Positions 52,539 through 61,953 are shown, counted from the first letter of the stretch. The stretch: DNA of 64,000 nucleotides from an uncultured Eubacteriales bacterium (GCA_900314885.1 OMWY01000001.1:372001-436000), one strand, 5' to 3'. The notes: generated from the letters alone by a model not told the origin. Made by a program: numbers and translations.

Positions 52539-53014
52539 TCGCGCTAAGGCCTGTAAGAGCGGTGGATATTCTGCCGCTCCTTTGTATAAAGGACAGGGCT
52601 TTTGCTGATAAGCGGTGGAGGTACAGGGACTGCGAGATTAATCCCGATGATGAAAAATTTTCATCCTTTGTGAAGGCGGTCTTTGATACTGAGTCCGATT
52701 ATTATTGCATATATGTGAAGACCGGTAGAAAGCACAGCCTTGCGGGCGCCATTCAGATTTGCCCCGATGGGGAAAATACCTGCTCAATCGCTCCGCTTTT
52801 TATAGCGCCGGAATATCAGGGCTATGGCATAGGAAGTAAGGTGCTTCAGTACATTTATAAGACATATCCCGATAAAAATATTATCCTTACGGCGACAATG
52901 GAAGACAAGGGTGTCATTTCCTTCTATGAGAAAAATGGATTCAGGTTTTCGGGCAAGAGTGTCAGACTAGGCACGCATGCTACATTAGGTTTATATGAAC
53001 TTAAGAGAAAATAG
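52535..53014 (+). CDS. GNAT family N-acetyltransferase
   Basis: 159 residues. The acetyl-CoA site reads APLFIAPEYQGYGIGSKVLQ (residues about 87-106) and the terminal FYEKNGFRFSGKSV motif is standard. The substrate is unknown. Its ATG overlaps the Mrp stop (ATGA), so it is translated from the same message. Confidence 0.8.
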   Translation: MIALRPVRAVDILPLLCIKDRAFADKRWRYRDCEINPDDEKFSSFVKAVFDTESDYYCIYVKTGRKHSLAGAIQICPDGENTCSIAPLFIAPEYQGYGIGSKVLQYIYKTYPDKNIILTATMEDKGVISFYEKNGFRFSGKSVRLGTHATLGLYELKRK

Positions 53015-53016
53015 CG

Positions 53017-53045
53017 TTGCTAAAATTTTTACTTTGTGCTATTAT
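53017..53045 (+). promoter_or_regulatory. fba promoter
   Basis: TTGCTA (53017-53022), 17 bp, TATTAT (53040-53045). Leader of about 75 nt before the ATG. Confidence 0.55.
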
Positions 53046-53127
53046 AGAAAAAGAACTGGGAAGCGGTATATTTTATATGAACCGTTTCTAATAACTTAAG
53101 CGCTATCGCGCGGAATGGAGAAAAATT

Positions 53128-54000
53128 ATGTATCTGGTATCAGCAAGAGACATGCTCCGTAAGGCTAAGGCCGGACATTACGCTGTAGGTCATTTCAACA
53201 TCAACAATCTTGAGTGGACAAAGGCTATCCTTGAGACAGCTGAGGAGAATCAGAGCCCTGTAATCCTTGGTGTATCTGAGGGCGCAGGAAAGTACATGGG
53301 TGGTTTTGACGTAGTAGTTGGTATGGTAAATGGTCTCCTTAAGGACCTTGATGTTACTGTTCCTGTAGCTCTTCACCTTGACCATGGTACTTATGACGGA
53401 TGCTACAAGTGCCTCAGAGCAGGATTTTCATCAATCATGTTCGATGGTTCTTCTCTTCCTATAGATGAGAACGTAGCTAAGACAACAGAGCTTATTAAGG
53501 AAGCTCACAGACATGGTGTTTCTATCGAAGCTGAGGTTGGCGCTATCGGTGGTGAAGAAGACGGTGTAGTAGGTATGGGCGAATGCGCTGATCCTGATGA
53601 ATGCAAGAAGATCGCCGATCTTGGTGTAGATTTCCTTGCCGCAGGTATCGGTAATATTCACGGTGTATATCCTGCAAACTGGAAGGGACTTTCATTTGAG
53701 ACTCTTGAAGCTGTTAAGGCTAAGGTTGGCGATATGCCACTTGTACTTCACGGCGGTTCAGGAATCCCTGCTGAGATGGTTAAGAAGGCTATAACTCTTG
53801 GCGTTTCCAAGGTTAACGTTAATACAGAATGCCAGATAGTATTTACGGAAGCTACACGTAAGTACATCGAAGAGGATAAGGATAAGCAGCCTAAGGGCTT
53901 CGATCCTCGTAAGGTTCTTAAGCCTGGTTACCTTGCAATCAAGGACATGGTTAAGGGCAAGATGGAGCTCTTCGGTTCAGTAGGACATGCCTACGATTGA
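53128..54000 (+). CDS. fba: Class II fructose-bisphosphate aldolase
   Basis: Cleaves fructose 1,6-bisphosphate in glycolysis. 290 residues. Zinc ligands are in ALHLDHG and the EAEVGAIGG segment; the later LVLHGGSGIP and the phosphate-binding KVNVNTE motif are present. Codon use is strongly biased, as expected of a highly expressed gene. Site ATGGAGAAAAATT. The 3' flank is a 250-nt structured stretch that could be its 3' UTR or an independent RNA. Confidence 0.95.
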   Translation: MYLVSARDMLRKAKAGHYAVGHFNINNLEWTKAILETAEENQSPVILGVSEGAGKYMGGFDVVVGMVNGLLKDLDVTVPVALHLDHGTYDGCYKCLRAGFSSIMFDGSSLPIDENVAKTTELIKEAHRHGVSIEAEVGAIGGEEDGVVGMGECADPDECKKIADLGVDFLAAGIGNIHGVYPANWKGLSFETLEAVKAKVGDMPLVLHGGSGIPAEMVKKAITLGVSKVNVNTECQIVFTEATRKYIEEDKDKQPKGFDPRKVLKPGYLAIKDMVKGKMELFGSVGHAYD

Positions 54001-54222
54001 TGCTTGAAGTGCTCATCGAAGATGAGTGCTTCCTGACACACGGCCTTGCGCGTATTTATCGTACTCTCTTCGAGAGTACGATGCCTGTCTGACGAAGACC
54101 GCAATTTTCATGGCCGTGGACTCCTCTTTCTTAGAGAGGAATCCGCTGGCATAAGCCGGTGAGAGAGTTGGCTAAGACTAAGTAAGCTCCGAAGGAGCTT
54201 ACAGCTATTAATGGCATTATAG
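54001..54222 (+). ncRNA. Structured non-coding region after fba, candidate RNA of unknown family
   Basis: No gene is found between 54001 and 54329. Many helices can be drawn: GAAGTGCTCATC/GATGAGTGCTTC (54007-54032, two G-T pairs); CACGGCC (54039-54045) with GGCCGTG (54112-54118); inside it TTGCG (54046-54050) with CGCAA (54100-54104), and an 11-bp hairpin 54058-54082 capped by TTC; CCTCT/AGAGG (54123-54139); GTAAGCTCC/GGAGCTTAC (54182-54202) with loop GAA. It ends at an intrinsic terminator. I did not find RNase P, tmRNA or SRP hallmarks. No separate promoter was seen, so it may be an fba 3' UTR. Confidence 0.45.
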
Positions 54223-54223
54223 G

Positions 54224-54248
54224 GCGCCTCCGTTGTGGGGCGCTTTTT
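54224..54248 (+). terminator. Intrinsic terminator of fba/structured RNA
   Basis: GCGCCT (54224-54229) with GGGCGC (54238-54243), followed by T5 (54244-54248). One T-G closing pair. Confidence 0.8.
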
Positions 54249-54254
54249 CTGTGC

Positions 54255-54283
54255 TTTACATTCGTTCAAATTTGTGATATCAT
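54255..54283 (+). promoter_or_regulatory. Promoter of the methyltransferase gene
   Basis: TTTACA (54255-54260), 17 bp, TATCAT (54278-54283). The leader ends with CAGGAGTTGCA before the ATG. Confidence 0.55.
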
Positions 54284-54329
54284 TATTAGCGTTGCTAAAT
54301 CATTACTATTATTTTTTTCAGGAGTTGCA

Positions 54330-55193
54330 ATGCTTACAGCATCTAATTTTAAAGATTATGAGATTATAGATTGCTCTTCAGGCGAGAAGCTTGAACGATG
54401 GGGCGACTATTATCTCATTCGGCCGGATCCTCAGGTTATATGGGATACGCCAAAGTCGGACCCTCACTGGAAGAAACCGAACGCTCACTACCATCGCTCA
54501 GAGAAGGGCGGCGGTGAGTGGGAATTCTTTGATCTTCCCGAACAGTGGACCATTTCATACGGAGATCTTACATTTAATCTGAAGCCTTTTTCTTTTAAGC
54601 ATACAGGGCTTTTTCCTGAGCAGTCTGCTAACTGGGACTGGTTTAACGGCCTGATTAAAAGCGCGGGGAGACCGATTAATGTCCTGAACCTCTTTGCCTA
54701 TACCGGAGGGGCGACGCTTGCGGCAGCTGAGGCGGGTGCGAGTGTGGTGCATGTTGACGCATCGAAGGGCATGGTTAACTGGGCTAAGGAAAATGCTGCT
54801 TCCTCGGGGCTAGGTGAAGCGCATGTTAAATATTATGTGGATGACTGCACGAAGTTAGTCGAGCGTGAGATTCGCAGGGGGCATAAGTACGAGGGAATTA
54901 TTATGGATCCGCCATCATACGGAAGAGGTCCTAAAGGGGAAATCTGGAAAATAGAGGATAGCATTTATCATTTTATTAAGGAAGCAGTGAAGCTTCTGAG
55001 CGACAGACCTTTATTTTTCCTTGTAAATTCGTACACGACCGGACTGCAGCCCGCGGTGCTTACGTATATGTTAAAGAGCGCCATTCCGGATAAGCTTCAT
55101 CCGAATGTTGTTTCTGACGAGATAGGCTTACCGGTAAAGAACAGTGGACTGGTGCTTCCTTGCGGGGCGGCAGGAAGAGTAACTTTTGATTGA
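54330..55193 (+). CDS. Class I SAM-dependent methyltransferase, RlmI/RlmK-like
   Basis: 287 residues. The SAM-binding motif is NVLNLFAYTGGATLAAA (near residue 110) with the acidic VVHVDASKG; the catalytic region is IIMDPPSYGRGPKGE. These match the rRNA cytosine/guanine methyltransferase family. It lacks the N-terminal PUA domain of RlmI. A 23S rRNA target is likely but the site cannot be told. lepB follows by 12 bp. Confidence 0.8.
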   Translation: MLTASNFKDYEIIDCSSGEKLERWGDYYLIRPDPQVIWDTPKSDPHWKKPNAHYHRSEKGGGEWEFFDLPEQWTISYGDLTFNLKPFSFKHTGLFPEQSANWDWFNGLIKSAGRPINVLNLFAYTGGATLAAAEAGASVVHVDASKGMVNWAKENAASSGLGEAHVKYYVDDCTKLVEREIRRGHKYEGIIMDPPSYGRGPKGEIWKIEDSIYHFIKEAVKLLSDRPLFFLVNSYTTGLQPAVLTYMLKSAIPDKLHPNVVSDEIGLPVKNSGLVLPCGAAGRVTFD

Positions 55194-55205
55194 CAGGATT
55201 TAAAA

Positions 55206-55802
55206 ATGAGTGAAGAAGAATTAAAAACAGAGACTTCTGAAGAAGTCGAAGAGAAGAAGCCTAAGGATAAAAAGAGCATATTAAAGGAAGTAAGGGACTA
55301 TGTTCTGCTTCTCGTTCTCGCTTTTGCGATTGCGTTTGCGTTTAACCGCTTTGTGATTGCGAACGCTGAAGTGCCGTCAGGGTCTATGGAGAATGCGGTA
55401 ATGCCGGGAGACAGGCTTCTTGTAAATCGTCTGGCTTATGTGTTCGGTGACCCTAAGCGTGGCGATATCGTCATGTTCAAGTTCCCTGACGATGAGACCC
55501 AGGACTATCTTAAGAGGATTATAGGGCTGCCGGGTGAGACGGTAACAATTAAGAACGGACTGGTCTATATAAATGACAGTGACACACCGCTCTCCGAACC
55601 TTATATAAAGGATCCTCCCGAAGGAGATTATGGCCCTTTTGAAGTTCCCGAAGACTGCTACTTTATGCTCGGTGACAATAGGAACATTTCTCAGGACGCG
55701 AGATTCTGGGAGAACAAGTTTGTTAAGAGAAATAAGCTTGTGGGCAAGGCGTTTTTCAGATATTTTCCATCATTCGGGACACTTAAGAGCGCCACTTATT
55801 GA
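55206..55802 (+). CDS. lepB: Signal peptidase I
   Basis: 198 residues. One membrane helix (about 30-50: YVLLLVLAFAIAFAFNRF) follows an acidic cytosolic N-terminus. The catalytic Ser is in VPSGSMENAV and the general-base Lys in DYLKRIIGLPGE; GDNRNISQDARFWE closes the active-site boxes. Cleaves signal peptides outside the membrane, including those of the secreted proteins near 8-11 kb and possibly the pheromone-like precursor. The next gene begins a new transcript. Confidence 0.93.
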   Translation: MSEEELKTETSEEVEEKKPKDKKSILKEVRDYVLLLVLAFAIAFAFNRFVIANAEVPSGSMENAVMPGDRLLVNRLAYVFGDPKRGDIVMFKFPDDETQDYLKRIIGLPGETVTIKNGLVYINDSDTPLSEPYIKDPPEGDYGPFEVPEDCYFMLGDNRNISQDARFWENKFVKRNKLVGKAFFRYFPSFGTLKSATY

Positions 55803-55885
55803 GCAGTCATGTTTATATGTGCAAAGTGCACAAAAATAATGCAGAAATAGCGTGAAATATTTTACGTCTCAAATCGAAAAAATAC

Positions 55886-55914
55886 TTGCAATAAAGCGGA
55901 ATACCTGTTATAAT
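55886..55914 (+). promoter_or_regulatory. S10 operon promoter
   Basis: TTGCAA (55886-55891), 17 bp, perfect TATAAT (55909-55914) with an upstream TG (extended -10). The best promoter in the window, as expected for ribosomal protein genes. Confidence 0.8.
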
Positions 55915-55925
55915 AGCGATTGTTG

Positions 55926-56123
55926 TGACATTGATAGCAAAGAAGCGAAGGTTGCCTTCATATAGTTGTTTGGAAGGGTTTTTCGTGGAGCGAATGTCAA
56001 GAGGACTCGATGAGTCCGGTAAACCTGACGACAAGTCACTGTACAAATCAACATTTTAATATGAACGGGTAGTTCCGCGTTTCGTTGCAACTCGGAAAAG
56101 AAACACCCGGATGTGTGTACAGT
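55926..56123 (+). promoter_or_regulatory. Structured leader of the S10 operon
   Basis: The transcript would begin near 55921, 265 nt before rpsJ. Helices: TGACATT (55926-55932) with AATGTCA (55993-55999), enclosing GAAGG/CCTTC (55947-55959); GGACTC/GAGTCC (56003-56017); ACTGTACA (56038-56045) with TGTACAGT (56116-56123), enclosing CGGGT/ACCCG (56066-56109) and TTCCG/CGGAA (56073-56097). This layered folding suggests an r-protein autoregulatory leader. In E. coli L4 binds the S10 leader; whether that holds here is unknown. Confidence 0.55.
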
Positions 56124-56187
56124 CACCGCTTGTCGTGCTGAAATACGTGATTTATCACGAAGTACGAATAAGGAGGCGGCTTTTTTT

Positions 56188-56502
56188 ATGGCTAATCAAG
56201 TAATGAGGATCACTCTTAAGGCATATGATCATGAGCTTATCGATCAGAGTGCCGCTAAGATTGTTGAGACAGTTAAGAAGACAGGTACCAAGGTCAGCGG
56301 ACCGGTTCCACTTCCTACTAAGAAGGAAGTAGTTACCATCCTTCGCGCTGTTCACAAGTACAAGGACTCCAGAGAGCAGTTCGAGCAGAGAACACATAAG
56401 AGACTTATCGATGTTATCGCTCCATCTCAGAAGACCATCGAGCTTCTTACAAGACTTGAAATGCCTGCAGGCGTTGATATTTCTATCAAGAACGTAAAGT
56501 AA
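56188..56502 (+). CDS. rpsJ: Ribosomal protein S10
   Basis: 104 residues. I take the ATG at 56188 after AAGGAGGCGGC; upstream in-frame codons belong to the leader. Signatures: [20 protein letters not shown] and [10 protein letters not shown]10 sits in the 30S head and also serves NusB in antitermination. First gene of the S10-spc operon, and followed by an unusually long 168-nt gap. Confidence 0.97.
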   Translation: MANQVMRITLKAYDHELIDQSAAKIVETVKKTGTKVSGPVPLPTKKEVVTILRAVHKYKDSREQFEQRTHKRLIDVIAPSQKTIELLTRLEMPAGVDISIKNVK

Positions 56503-56670
56503 TAACGCCTTGTAAGCACTAATTAATGTAAATCCTTTAGGGTTAGATAGATTTTGCTGTAAGGCAATATCTTCGCCATCTAGGATGACCGGGCTCTGAT
56601 TACGCATTTTACCTTTTTGAAAGGCGTCGAGTTATCCCCGGTCCGCTGTAGATAACAGGAGGTATTATCA
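56503..56670 (+). promoter_or_regulatory. Structured spacer between rpsJ and rplC
   Basis: No gene fits in this 168-nt spacer. GACCGGG (56587-56593) pairs with CCCGGTC (56637-56643) around a CCTTT/AAAGG hairpin (56612-56624); GCCTT/AAGGC may pair further upstream. The ribosome-binding site of rplC (ACAGGAGGTATT) lies just past it. A second regulatory leader or an mRNA processing site is plausible. Confidence 0.45.
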
Positions 56671-57306
56671 ATGAAAAAAGCAATTCTTGCTACAAAAGTC
56701 GGTATGACCCAGATTTTTGCAGAAGACGGCGCACTTATCCCTGTTACTGTTCTTGAGGCCGGTCCACTTACCGTGACCCAGGTCAAGACAGAAGAGAATG
56801 ATGGATACAGTGCAGTTCAGGTAGGCTTTGGCGAGGTTAAGGAAAGCCACGTTAATAAGCCTGTTAAGGGACATTTCGCTAAGGCGGGAGTTCCTGTTAA
56901 GAAGTATCTCAGAGAATTCAGACTTGAAGATGCTGAGAACCATAAGGTTGGCGAGGAAATCAAGGCCGATGTTTTCGCAGCCGGAGACAAGGTTGACGCA
57001 ATCGCTACTTCAAAGGGTAAAGGATTCCAGGGTGCCATCCACAGACATGGTCTTCAGAGAGGACCTATGGGACATGGCTCCAAGTATCATAGACACGCAG
57101 GATCAAATGGTGCCTGCTCTGACCCGAGCAAGGTATTCAAGGGCAAGAAGATGGCCGGACATATGGGACATGTCAGAGTCACTGTTCAGAACCTTGAAGT
57201 GGTAAGAGTTGACGCAGATAAGAACCTCATCCTTGTTAAGGGTGCTGTTCCGGGAGCTAAGAAGGCTCTTGTAATGCTCAAGGATACCACAAGAACTGAT
57301 ATTTAA
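56671..57306 (+). CDS. rplC: Ribosomal protein L3
   Basis: 211 residues. [15 protein letters not shown] at the start and the [19 protein letters not shown] core with conserved RNA-binding loop identify L3, an early 50S assembly initiator near the peptidyl transferase centre. Preceded by the structured spacer and a strong ribosome-binding site. Confidence 0.97.
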   Translation: MKKAILATKVGMTQIFAEDGALIPVTVLEAGPLTVTQVKTEENDGYSAVQVGFGEVKESHVNKPVKGHFAKAGVPVKKYLREFRLEDAENHKVGEEIKADVFAAGDKVDAIATSKGKGFQGAIHRHGLQRGPMGHGSKYHRHAGSNGACSDPSKVFKGKKMAGHMGHVRVTVQNLEVVRVDADKNLILVKGAVPGAKKALVMLKDTTRTDI

Positions 57307-57331
57307 TACCTGACGGGAAGGAGGAATCAAA

Positions 57332-57952
57332 ATGGCTAACATTTCTGTAGTTAATATGGAAGGTAAAGAAGTCGGCACACTTGAACTTAATGATGCTGTC
57401 TTCGGAGTAGAAGTAAAAGATCATCTTATGCACAAGGCTGTTGTATTACAGCTCGCTAACAACCGTCAGGGCACACAGAGCGCTCTTGGACGTACAGAAG
57501 TACGCGGAGGCGGTAGAAAGCCTTGGAGACAGAAGGGTACCGGTCACGCAAGACAGGGTTCAATCCGTGCTCCACAGTGGAAAGGCGGCGGTGTTGTATT
57601 CGCGCCAAAGCCGAGAGATTATTCTTTCAAGATGAACAGAAAAGAGAAGCAGGCAGCTATCTGCTCAGCTCTCACTACAAAGCTCAATGAAAACAAGCTC
57701 ATCGTTGTTGATGACATTAAGCTTGATGAGATAAAGACAAAGTCAATGGTTAAGGTTCTTGACGCCATTAAGGCTTCCAAGGCACTTGTTGTTCTTGGCG
57801 AGAAGAATGATAACGTTTATCTTTCAACAAGACACATTGACAAGACAAAGGCTGCTCTCACAAATGAGATCAACGTTTATGACATCTTAGGACATGATTC
57901 ACTTGTTCTTACAAAGGATGCCGTAGCGAAGCTCGAGGAGGTTTACGCATAA
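57332..57952 (+). CDS. rplD: Ribosomal protein L4
   Basis: 206 residues. [20 protein letters not shown] and [19 protein letters not shown] mark the extended loop lining the exit tunnel. In some bacteria L4 represses its own operon by binding the S10 leader. Shares a base with the rplW start (TAATG). Confidence 0.97.
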   Translation: MANISVVNMEGKEVGTLELNDAVFGVEVKDHLMHKAVVLQLANNRQGTQSALGRTEVRGGGRKPWRQKGTGHARQGSIRAPQWKGGGVVFAPKPRDYSFKMNRKEKQAAICSALTTKLNENKLIVVDDIKLDEIKTKSMVKVLDAIKASKALVVLGEKNDNVYLSTRHIDKTKAALTNEINVYDILGHDSLVLTKDAVAKLEEVYA

Positions 57953-58251
57953 TGGCTGATATTAAGTATTACGACGTTATCCTTAAGCCAATCATTACTG
58001 AGAAGGCTATGAATAACCAGGCAGAGAAAAAATATACATTCTCAGTGCATCCTGAAGCTAACAAGACTATGATCAAGGAAGCTGTTGAGAAGATGTTTGA
58101 CGGCGTAAAGGTTGCCAAGGTCAACACTCTTAACGAGGATGGCAAGACAAAGAGAAGAGGCGCGGTAGTTGGCAAGACTGCTAAGACAAAGAAGGCAATC
58201 GTTAAGCTTACTGAGGACAGCGCTGATATCGAGATCTTTAAGGGTCTTTGA
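57952..58251 (+). CDS. rplW: Ribosomal protein L23
   Basis: 99 residues. [15 protein letters not shown] and [12 protein letters not shown] are typical. L23 sits at the tunnel exit and docks trigger factor and SRP. Its ATG overlaps the rplD stop by one base. Confidence 0.97.
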   Translation: MADIKYYDVILKPIITEKAMNNQAEKKYTFSVHPEANKTMIKEAVEKMFDGVKVAKVNTLNEDGKTKRRGAVVGKTAKTKKAIVKLTEDSADIEIFKGL

Positions 58252-58316
58252 TTATCTCTCTGAGTAAAATATAGATTTATGGAAATCGCGTCCGATAACC
58301 GCGAAAGGAGATTAAC

Positions 58317-59159
58317 ATGGGAATCAAGAAATACGGCCCATATACACCTTCAAGACGTAACATGACAAGCCTTGACAAGAGTGAGATCACAAAAGACACT
58401 CCTGAGAAGAGCCTTGTTGTATCGTTAAAGAAGAACGCCGGCCGCAACAATCAGGGAAAGATCACTGTAAGACATCATGGTGGCGGTTCCCGCAGAAAGT
58501 ACAGAATCATCGACTTCAAGAGAAGAAAAGATGGCATTCAGGCTACTGTAACTGCTATTGAGTACGATCCAAACCGTACAGCTAATATTGCGCTCATCAC
58601 TTATGCTGATGGCGTTAAGTCATATATTATCGCGCCTGTAGGACTTGAAGTAGGAGCTAAGATCATGAATGGTCCTGACGCTGAAGTTCGCGTCGGTAAC
58701 TGCCTCCCACTCTCAATGATTCCTGTAGGTTCAAACATCCACAACATTGAGCTTTACCCTGGCAAGGGCGGACAGCTTGTTCGCGCAGCCGGAAACGCTG
58801 CTCAGCTTATGGCTAAGGAGAATGGCTTCGCTACAATCCGTATGCCATCCGGAGAAATGAGAATGGTTCCTATCGAGTGCCGCGCAACAATCGGTCAGGT
58901 AGGCAACATCGATCATGACCTTGTAAATGTCGGTAAAGCCGGACGTACAAGAAATAAGGGTATCAGACCTACAGTCCGTGGTTCAGTCATGAACCCTAAC
59001 GACCATCCACACGGTGGTGGTGAGGGTAAGGCACCTATCGGTCGTCCGGGCCCTGTAACTCCTTGGGGCAAGCCTGCTCTTGGTCTTAAGACACGTAAGT
59101 CAGGTAAGCGTTCGGATAAGCTTATCGTAAGAAGAAGAAACGGCAGAGCCATCAAATAA
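58317..59159 (+). CDS. rplB: Ribosomal protein L2
   Basis: 280 residues. [20 protein letters not shown], the [14 protein letters not shown] loop with the conserved histidine near the peptidyl transferase centre, and the C-terminal [14 protein letters not shown]. Ribosome-binding site GAAAGGAG, 65 bp after rplW. Confidence 0.97.
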   Translation: MGIKKYGPYTPSRRNMTSLDKSEITKDTPEKSLVVSLKKNAGRNNQGKITVRHHGGGSRRKYRIIDFKRRKDGIQATVTAIEYDPNRTANIALITYADGVKSYIIAPVGLEVGAKIMNGPDAEVRVGNCLPLSMIPVGSNIHNIELYPGKGGQLVRAAGNAAQLMAKENGFATIRMPSGEMRMVPIECRATIGQVGNIDHDLVNVGKAGRTRNKGIRPTVRGSVMNPNDHPHGGGEGKAPIGRPGPVTPWGKPALGLKTRKSGKRSDKLIVRRRNGRAIK

Positions 59160-59175
59160 TTAAGGAGGAAAAGTC

Positions 59176-59451
59176 ATGGCAAGATCACTTAAAAAAGGAC
59201 CATTCGCTGACGCAAGCCTTTTAAAGAAGGTTGATGCGCTCAACGCTTCAGGCGAGAAGAGTGTGATAAAGACATGGTCACGCCGCTCGACTATCTTCCC
59301 TTCATTTGTAGGACATACAATTGCCGTACATGATGGAAGAAAGCATGTTCCTGTATATATCACTGAGGATATGGTTGGCCATAAGCTTGGTGAGTTCGTA
59401 GCAACAAGAACATACAGAGGTCACTCAGGCGGAGACGAGAAGAAGGCCTGA
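59176..59451 (+). CDS. rpsS: Ribosomal protein S19
   Basis: 91 residues. [19 protein letters not shown] and the C-terminal [17 protein letters not shown] are standard. Found in the 30S head with S13. A 7-bp GC-rich hairpin lies in the 82-bp gap to rplV. Confidence 0.97.
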   Translation: MARSLKKGPFADASLLKKVDALNASGEKSVIKTWSRRSTIFPSFVGHTIAVHDGRKHVPVYITEDMVGHKLGEFVATRTYRGHSGGDEKKA

Positions 59452-59467
59452 AAATGATAATAAGAGT

Positions 59468-59488
59468 CGCGCCGGAGATTACGGCGCG
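59468..59488 (+). other. GC-rich hairpin between rpsS and rplV
   Basis: CGCGCCG (59468-59474), 7-nt loop, CGGCGCG (59482-59488). No T-run follows, so termination is unlikely; an RNA processing or stability element would fit. Confidence 0.55.
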
Positions 59489-59533
59489 GCAGTATATAAA
59501 CAGTAAGTCTGAATGTTGAAAGGAGGTACATCC

Positions 59534-59923
59534 ATGGCAAAGGGACATAGAACCCAGGTCAAGTCTCAGAGAAACAGAGACAACAGGGAAATGAGACCAT
59601 ACGCAAAGCTTTCATACGCACGTGTTTCAACCCAGAAGGCTTGTTTCGTACTTGACGCTATCAGAGGCAAGGATGTAGACACAGCACTCGCAATATTAGC
59701 ATATAACCCAAGATATGCTTCAGAAGTTATAGAAAAGTTAGTAAAGTCCGCAGTCGCTAACGCAGAGGTTAAGGGATATGATCCTAGCAATCTTTATATC
59801 GAAGAATGCTTCGCAGGCGACGGCCCTATCATGAAGAGAATACAGCCTAGAGCACGTGGTACCGCTTATCGTATCTTTAAGAGAATGAGCAACATCACAG
59901 TTATTCTCAACGAGAAGAATTGA
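59534..59923 (+). CDS. rplV: Ribosomal protein L22
   Basis: 129 residues from the ATG at 59534, after AAAGGAGGTACATCC; an in-frame ATG at 59513 lies ahead of the ribosome-binding site. [19 protein letters not shown] and [13 protein letters not shown] (tunnel-wall beta-hairpin region) identify L22. Confidence 0.97.
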   Translation: MAKGHRTQVKSQRNRDNREMRPYAKLSYARVSTQKACFVLDAIRGKDVDTALAILAYNPRYASEVIEKLVKSAVANAEVKGYDPSNLYIEECFAGDGPIMKRIQPRARGTAYRIFKRMSNITVILNEKN

Positions 59924-59939
59924 AAGGAGTCAGGACCAA

Positions 59940-60602
59940 ATGGGACAGAAAGTTAATCCTCATGGCTTAAGAGTCGGCGTTATTGATGATTGGGATTCAA
60001 AATGGTATGCCGGCAAGGATTTCGCTGATGATCTTATTGAAGATCACGCAATAAGAGAATTCCTTAAGAAGAAGCTCTATGATTCAGGAGTTTCCAAGAT
60101 TGAGATAGAGCGCGCAGGCGACAGAGTTACCGTAACAGTTAATACAAGCAAGCCTGGTATGGTAATCGGCAAGGGCGGCGCAGAGATAGATAAGGTTAAG
60201 GCAGAGGCTCAGAAGCTCACAAAGAAGAAGCTTGATCTCAAGGTTAACGAAATCAAGAGACCTGAGATGAACGCACAGCTCACAGCTGAGAACATCGCTA
60301 AGCAGCTTGAGGAGCGTGTAAGCTTCAGACGTGCTATGAAGTCATGCATGCAGAAGACAATGAGAACCGGAGTTAAGGGTATCAAGACTCAGGTATCAGG
60401 ACGTCTTGGTGGCGCTGATATGGCCCGTAAGGAATCATACAGCGACGGCACAATCCCACTTCAGACACTTCGTGCCAATATCGATTATGGCTTTGCTGAA
60501 GCAAATACCACATACGGTAAGGTAGGCGTTAAGTGCTGGATTTATCTTGGCGAGGTTCTTCCTACCAAGAACAACAAGAAAAAGGAAGGGAGCGCAAAAT
60601 AA
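59940..60602 (+). CDS. rpsC: Ribosomal protein S3
   Basis: 220 residues. [14 protein letters not shown] at the start, the KH-domain [11 protein letters not shown] and the [15 protein letters not shown] region are present. Forms the mRNA entry channel with S4 and S5. The rplP ATG follows the stop directly. Confidence 0.97.
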   Translation: MGQKVNPHGLRVGVIDDWDSKWYAGKDFADDLIEDHAIREFLKKKLYDSGVSKIEIERAGDRVTVTVNTSKPGMVIGKGGAEIDKVKAEAQKLTKKKLDLKVNEIKRPEMNAQLTAENIAKQLEERVSFRRAMKSCMQKTMRTGVKGIKTQVSGRLGGADMARKESYSDGTIPLQTLRANIDYGFAEANTTYGKVGVKCWIYLGEVLPTKNNKKKEGSAK

Positions 60603-61043
60603 ATGTTAATGCCAAACAGGGTAAAGCATCGTAAGCAGTTCCGCGGTACCATGAAGGGAACAGCTCACAGAGGCAATACCATTACAAACGGAGAATACGG
60701 TATAGTTGCTCTTGAACCTGCATGGGTTAAGTCAAACCAGATCGAGGCTGCCCGTGTTGCCATGACTCGTTATATCAAGCGTGGTGGTAAGGTTTGGATA
60801 AAGATATTCCCTGACAAGCCTGTTACAGCACAGCCTGCTGAAACACGAATGGGTTCAGGAAAAGGCTCCCTTGATTATTGGGTAGCAGTTGTTAAGCCTG
60901 GCCGCGTTCTTTTCGAGATCGCCGGTGTATCAGGTGATGAAGCTAAAGAGGCACTTCGTCTTGCTATGCATAAGCTTCCTCTTAAGTGCAAGATCGTATC
61001 AAAGGCCGACCTGGAGGGAGGTATCGGAAGTGAAGAGAACTGA
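60603..61043 (+). CDS. rplP: Ribosomal protein L16
   Basis: 146 residues. [36 protein letters not shown] and [15 protein letters not shown] are family signatures. Organises 23S rRNA near the A site. The start has no clear ribosome-binding site, so coupling with rpsC is likely. Overlaps rpmC by 14 bp. Confidence 0.97.
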   Translation: MLMPNRVKHRKQFRGTMKGTAHRGNTITNGEYGIVALEPAWVKSNQIEAARVAMTRYIKRGGKVWIKIFPDKPVTAQPAETRMGSGKGSLDYWVAVVKPGRVLFEIAGVSGDEAKEALRLAMHKLPLKCKIVSKADLEGGIGSEEN

Positions 61044-61242
61044 TTATGTAAATGACCTCAAGGGCAGGAAGAATGTTTCCGAGCTCGCTGAAGAGCTTAC
61101 CGCTGCTAAGAAGGAACTCTTCAATCTCAGATTACAGAATGCTACGAATCAGCTTGATAACACAAGCCGTATCAAAGATGTAAGAAAGAATATAGCAAGA
61201 ATCCAGACTGTTATGACACAGCTTGATTCTAAGAATAACTGA
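61030..61242 (+). CDS. rpmC: Ribosomal protein L29
   Basis: 70 residues, starting with GTG at 61030 behind GGAGGGAGGTATCGGAA inside the end of rplP. The coiled-coil [20 protein letters not shown] is diagnostic. A longer open frame upstream is only the shadow of rplP. L29 lies at the tunnel exit beside L23. Confidence 0.93.
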   Translation: MKRTDYVNDLKGRKNVSELAEELTAAKKELFNLRLQNATNQLDNTSRIKDVRKNIARIQTVMTQLDSKNN

Positions 61243-61278
61243 TTGTTATTTTGAGATCCATTGAAAGGAGATCTACTC

Positions 61279-61536
61279 GTGGAAGAGAGAAATCTTAGAA
61301 AAGTCCGTACCGGTAAGGTAGTCAGCGACAAGATGGATAAGACCATTGTAGTTGCTGTTGTAGATAACGTTAAGCATCCACTCTATGGCAAGATCATCAA
61401 GAGAACACACAAGCTTTACGCTGAAGATGCTAACAATGAGTGCCATATCGGTGACAGAGTAAAGGTTATGGAGACAAGACCATTATCAAAGACTAAGAGA
61501 TGGAGACTTGTCGAGATAGTTGAGAAGGCAAAGTAA
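61279..61536 (+). CDS. rpsQ: Ribosomal protein S17
   Basis: 85 residues from the GTG at 61279, after GAAAGGAGATCTACTC; a TTG at 61261 precedes that site and is rejected. [16 protein letters not shown] and [16 protein letters not shown] identify S17, an OB-fold 16S rRNA binder. Confidence 0.95.
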   Translation: MEERNLRKVRTGKVVSDKMDKTIVVAVVDNVKHPLYGKIIKRTHKLYAEDANNECHIGDRVKVMETRPLSKTKRWRLVEIVEKAK

Positions 61537-61573
61537 TTCATTTACACGGACTATTTGAAAGGAGTACTGAAGA

Positions 61574-61942
61574 ATGGTACAGCAGGAGACCAGACTTGCA
61601 GTCGCTGATAATACAGGAGCGAAGGAGCTTCTTTGCATCCGTGTTATGGGTGGCTCAACAAGAAGATACGCAAATATCGGTGATATCATAGTTGCCAGCG
61701 TTAAAGATGCAACACCAGGTGGCGTTGTAAAAAAAGGTGACGTTGTTAAGGCAGTAGTTGTTCGTACAAAGCATGGCTGCCGCAGAAAAGACGGCTCATA
61801 TATTAAATTCGATGAGAATGCGGCTGTCATCATAAAGGATGACAACACCCCTACAGGAACCCGTATTTTTGGACCAGTTGCAAGAGAGCTTCGTGAGAAG
61901 CAGTTTATGAAGATCGTATCTCTTGCTCCTGAAGTATTATAA
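61574..61942 (+). CDS. rplN: Ribosomal protein L14
   Basis: 122 residues. [20 protein letters not shown] at the start and [14 protein letters not shown] near the end are standard. Forms the intersubunit bridge with 16S rRNA. Confidence 0.97.
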   Translation: MVQQETRLAVADNTGAKELLCIRVMGGSTRRYANIGDIIVASVKDATPGGVVKKGDVVKAVVVRTKHGCRRKDGSYIKFDENAAVIIKDDNTPTGTRIFGPVARELREKQFMKIVSLAPEVL

Positions 61943-61953
61943 GGAGGCACTTT

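Noticed and set aside
54001..54248. Assignment of the structured region to RNase P RNA, tmRNA or SRP RNA
   Set aside because: I could not find the conserved core of RNase P, a tRNA-like domain with CCA end, or the SRP Alu/helix 8 motif; GAGGAATCC resembles part of an RNase P motif but nothing around it fits.
55813..55837. TGTGCA/TGCACA hairpin after lepB as a terminator
   Set aside because: Only 6-bp stem and followed by an A-run, not a T-run.
56003..56035. Hammerhead-ribozyme-like GATGAG in the S10 leader
   Set aside because: The GATGAG lies in a simple GGACTC/GAGTCC hairpin; the GAAA and three-stem core are absent.
60889..61029. Upstream extension of the rpmC frame
   Set aside because: It is the shadow of rplP; the ribosome-binding site lies before the GTG at 61030.
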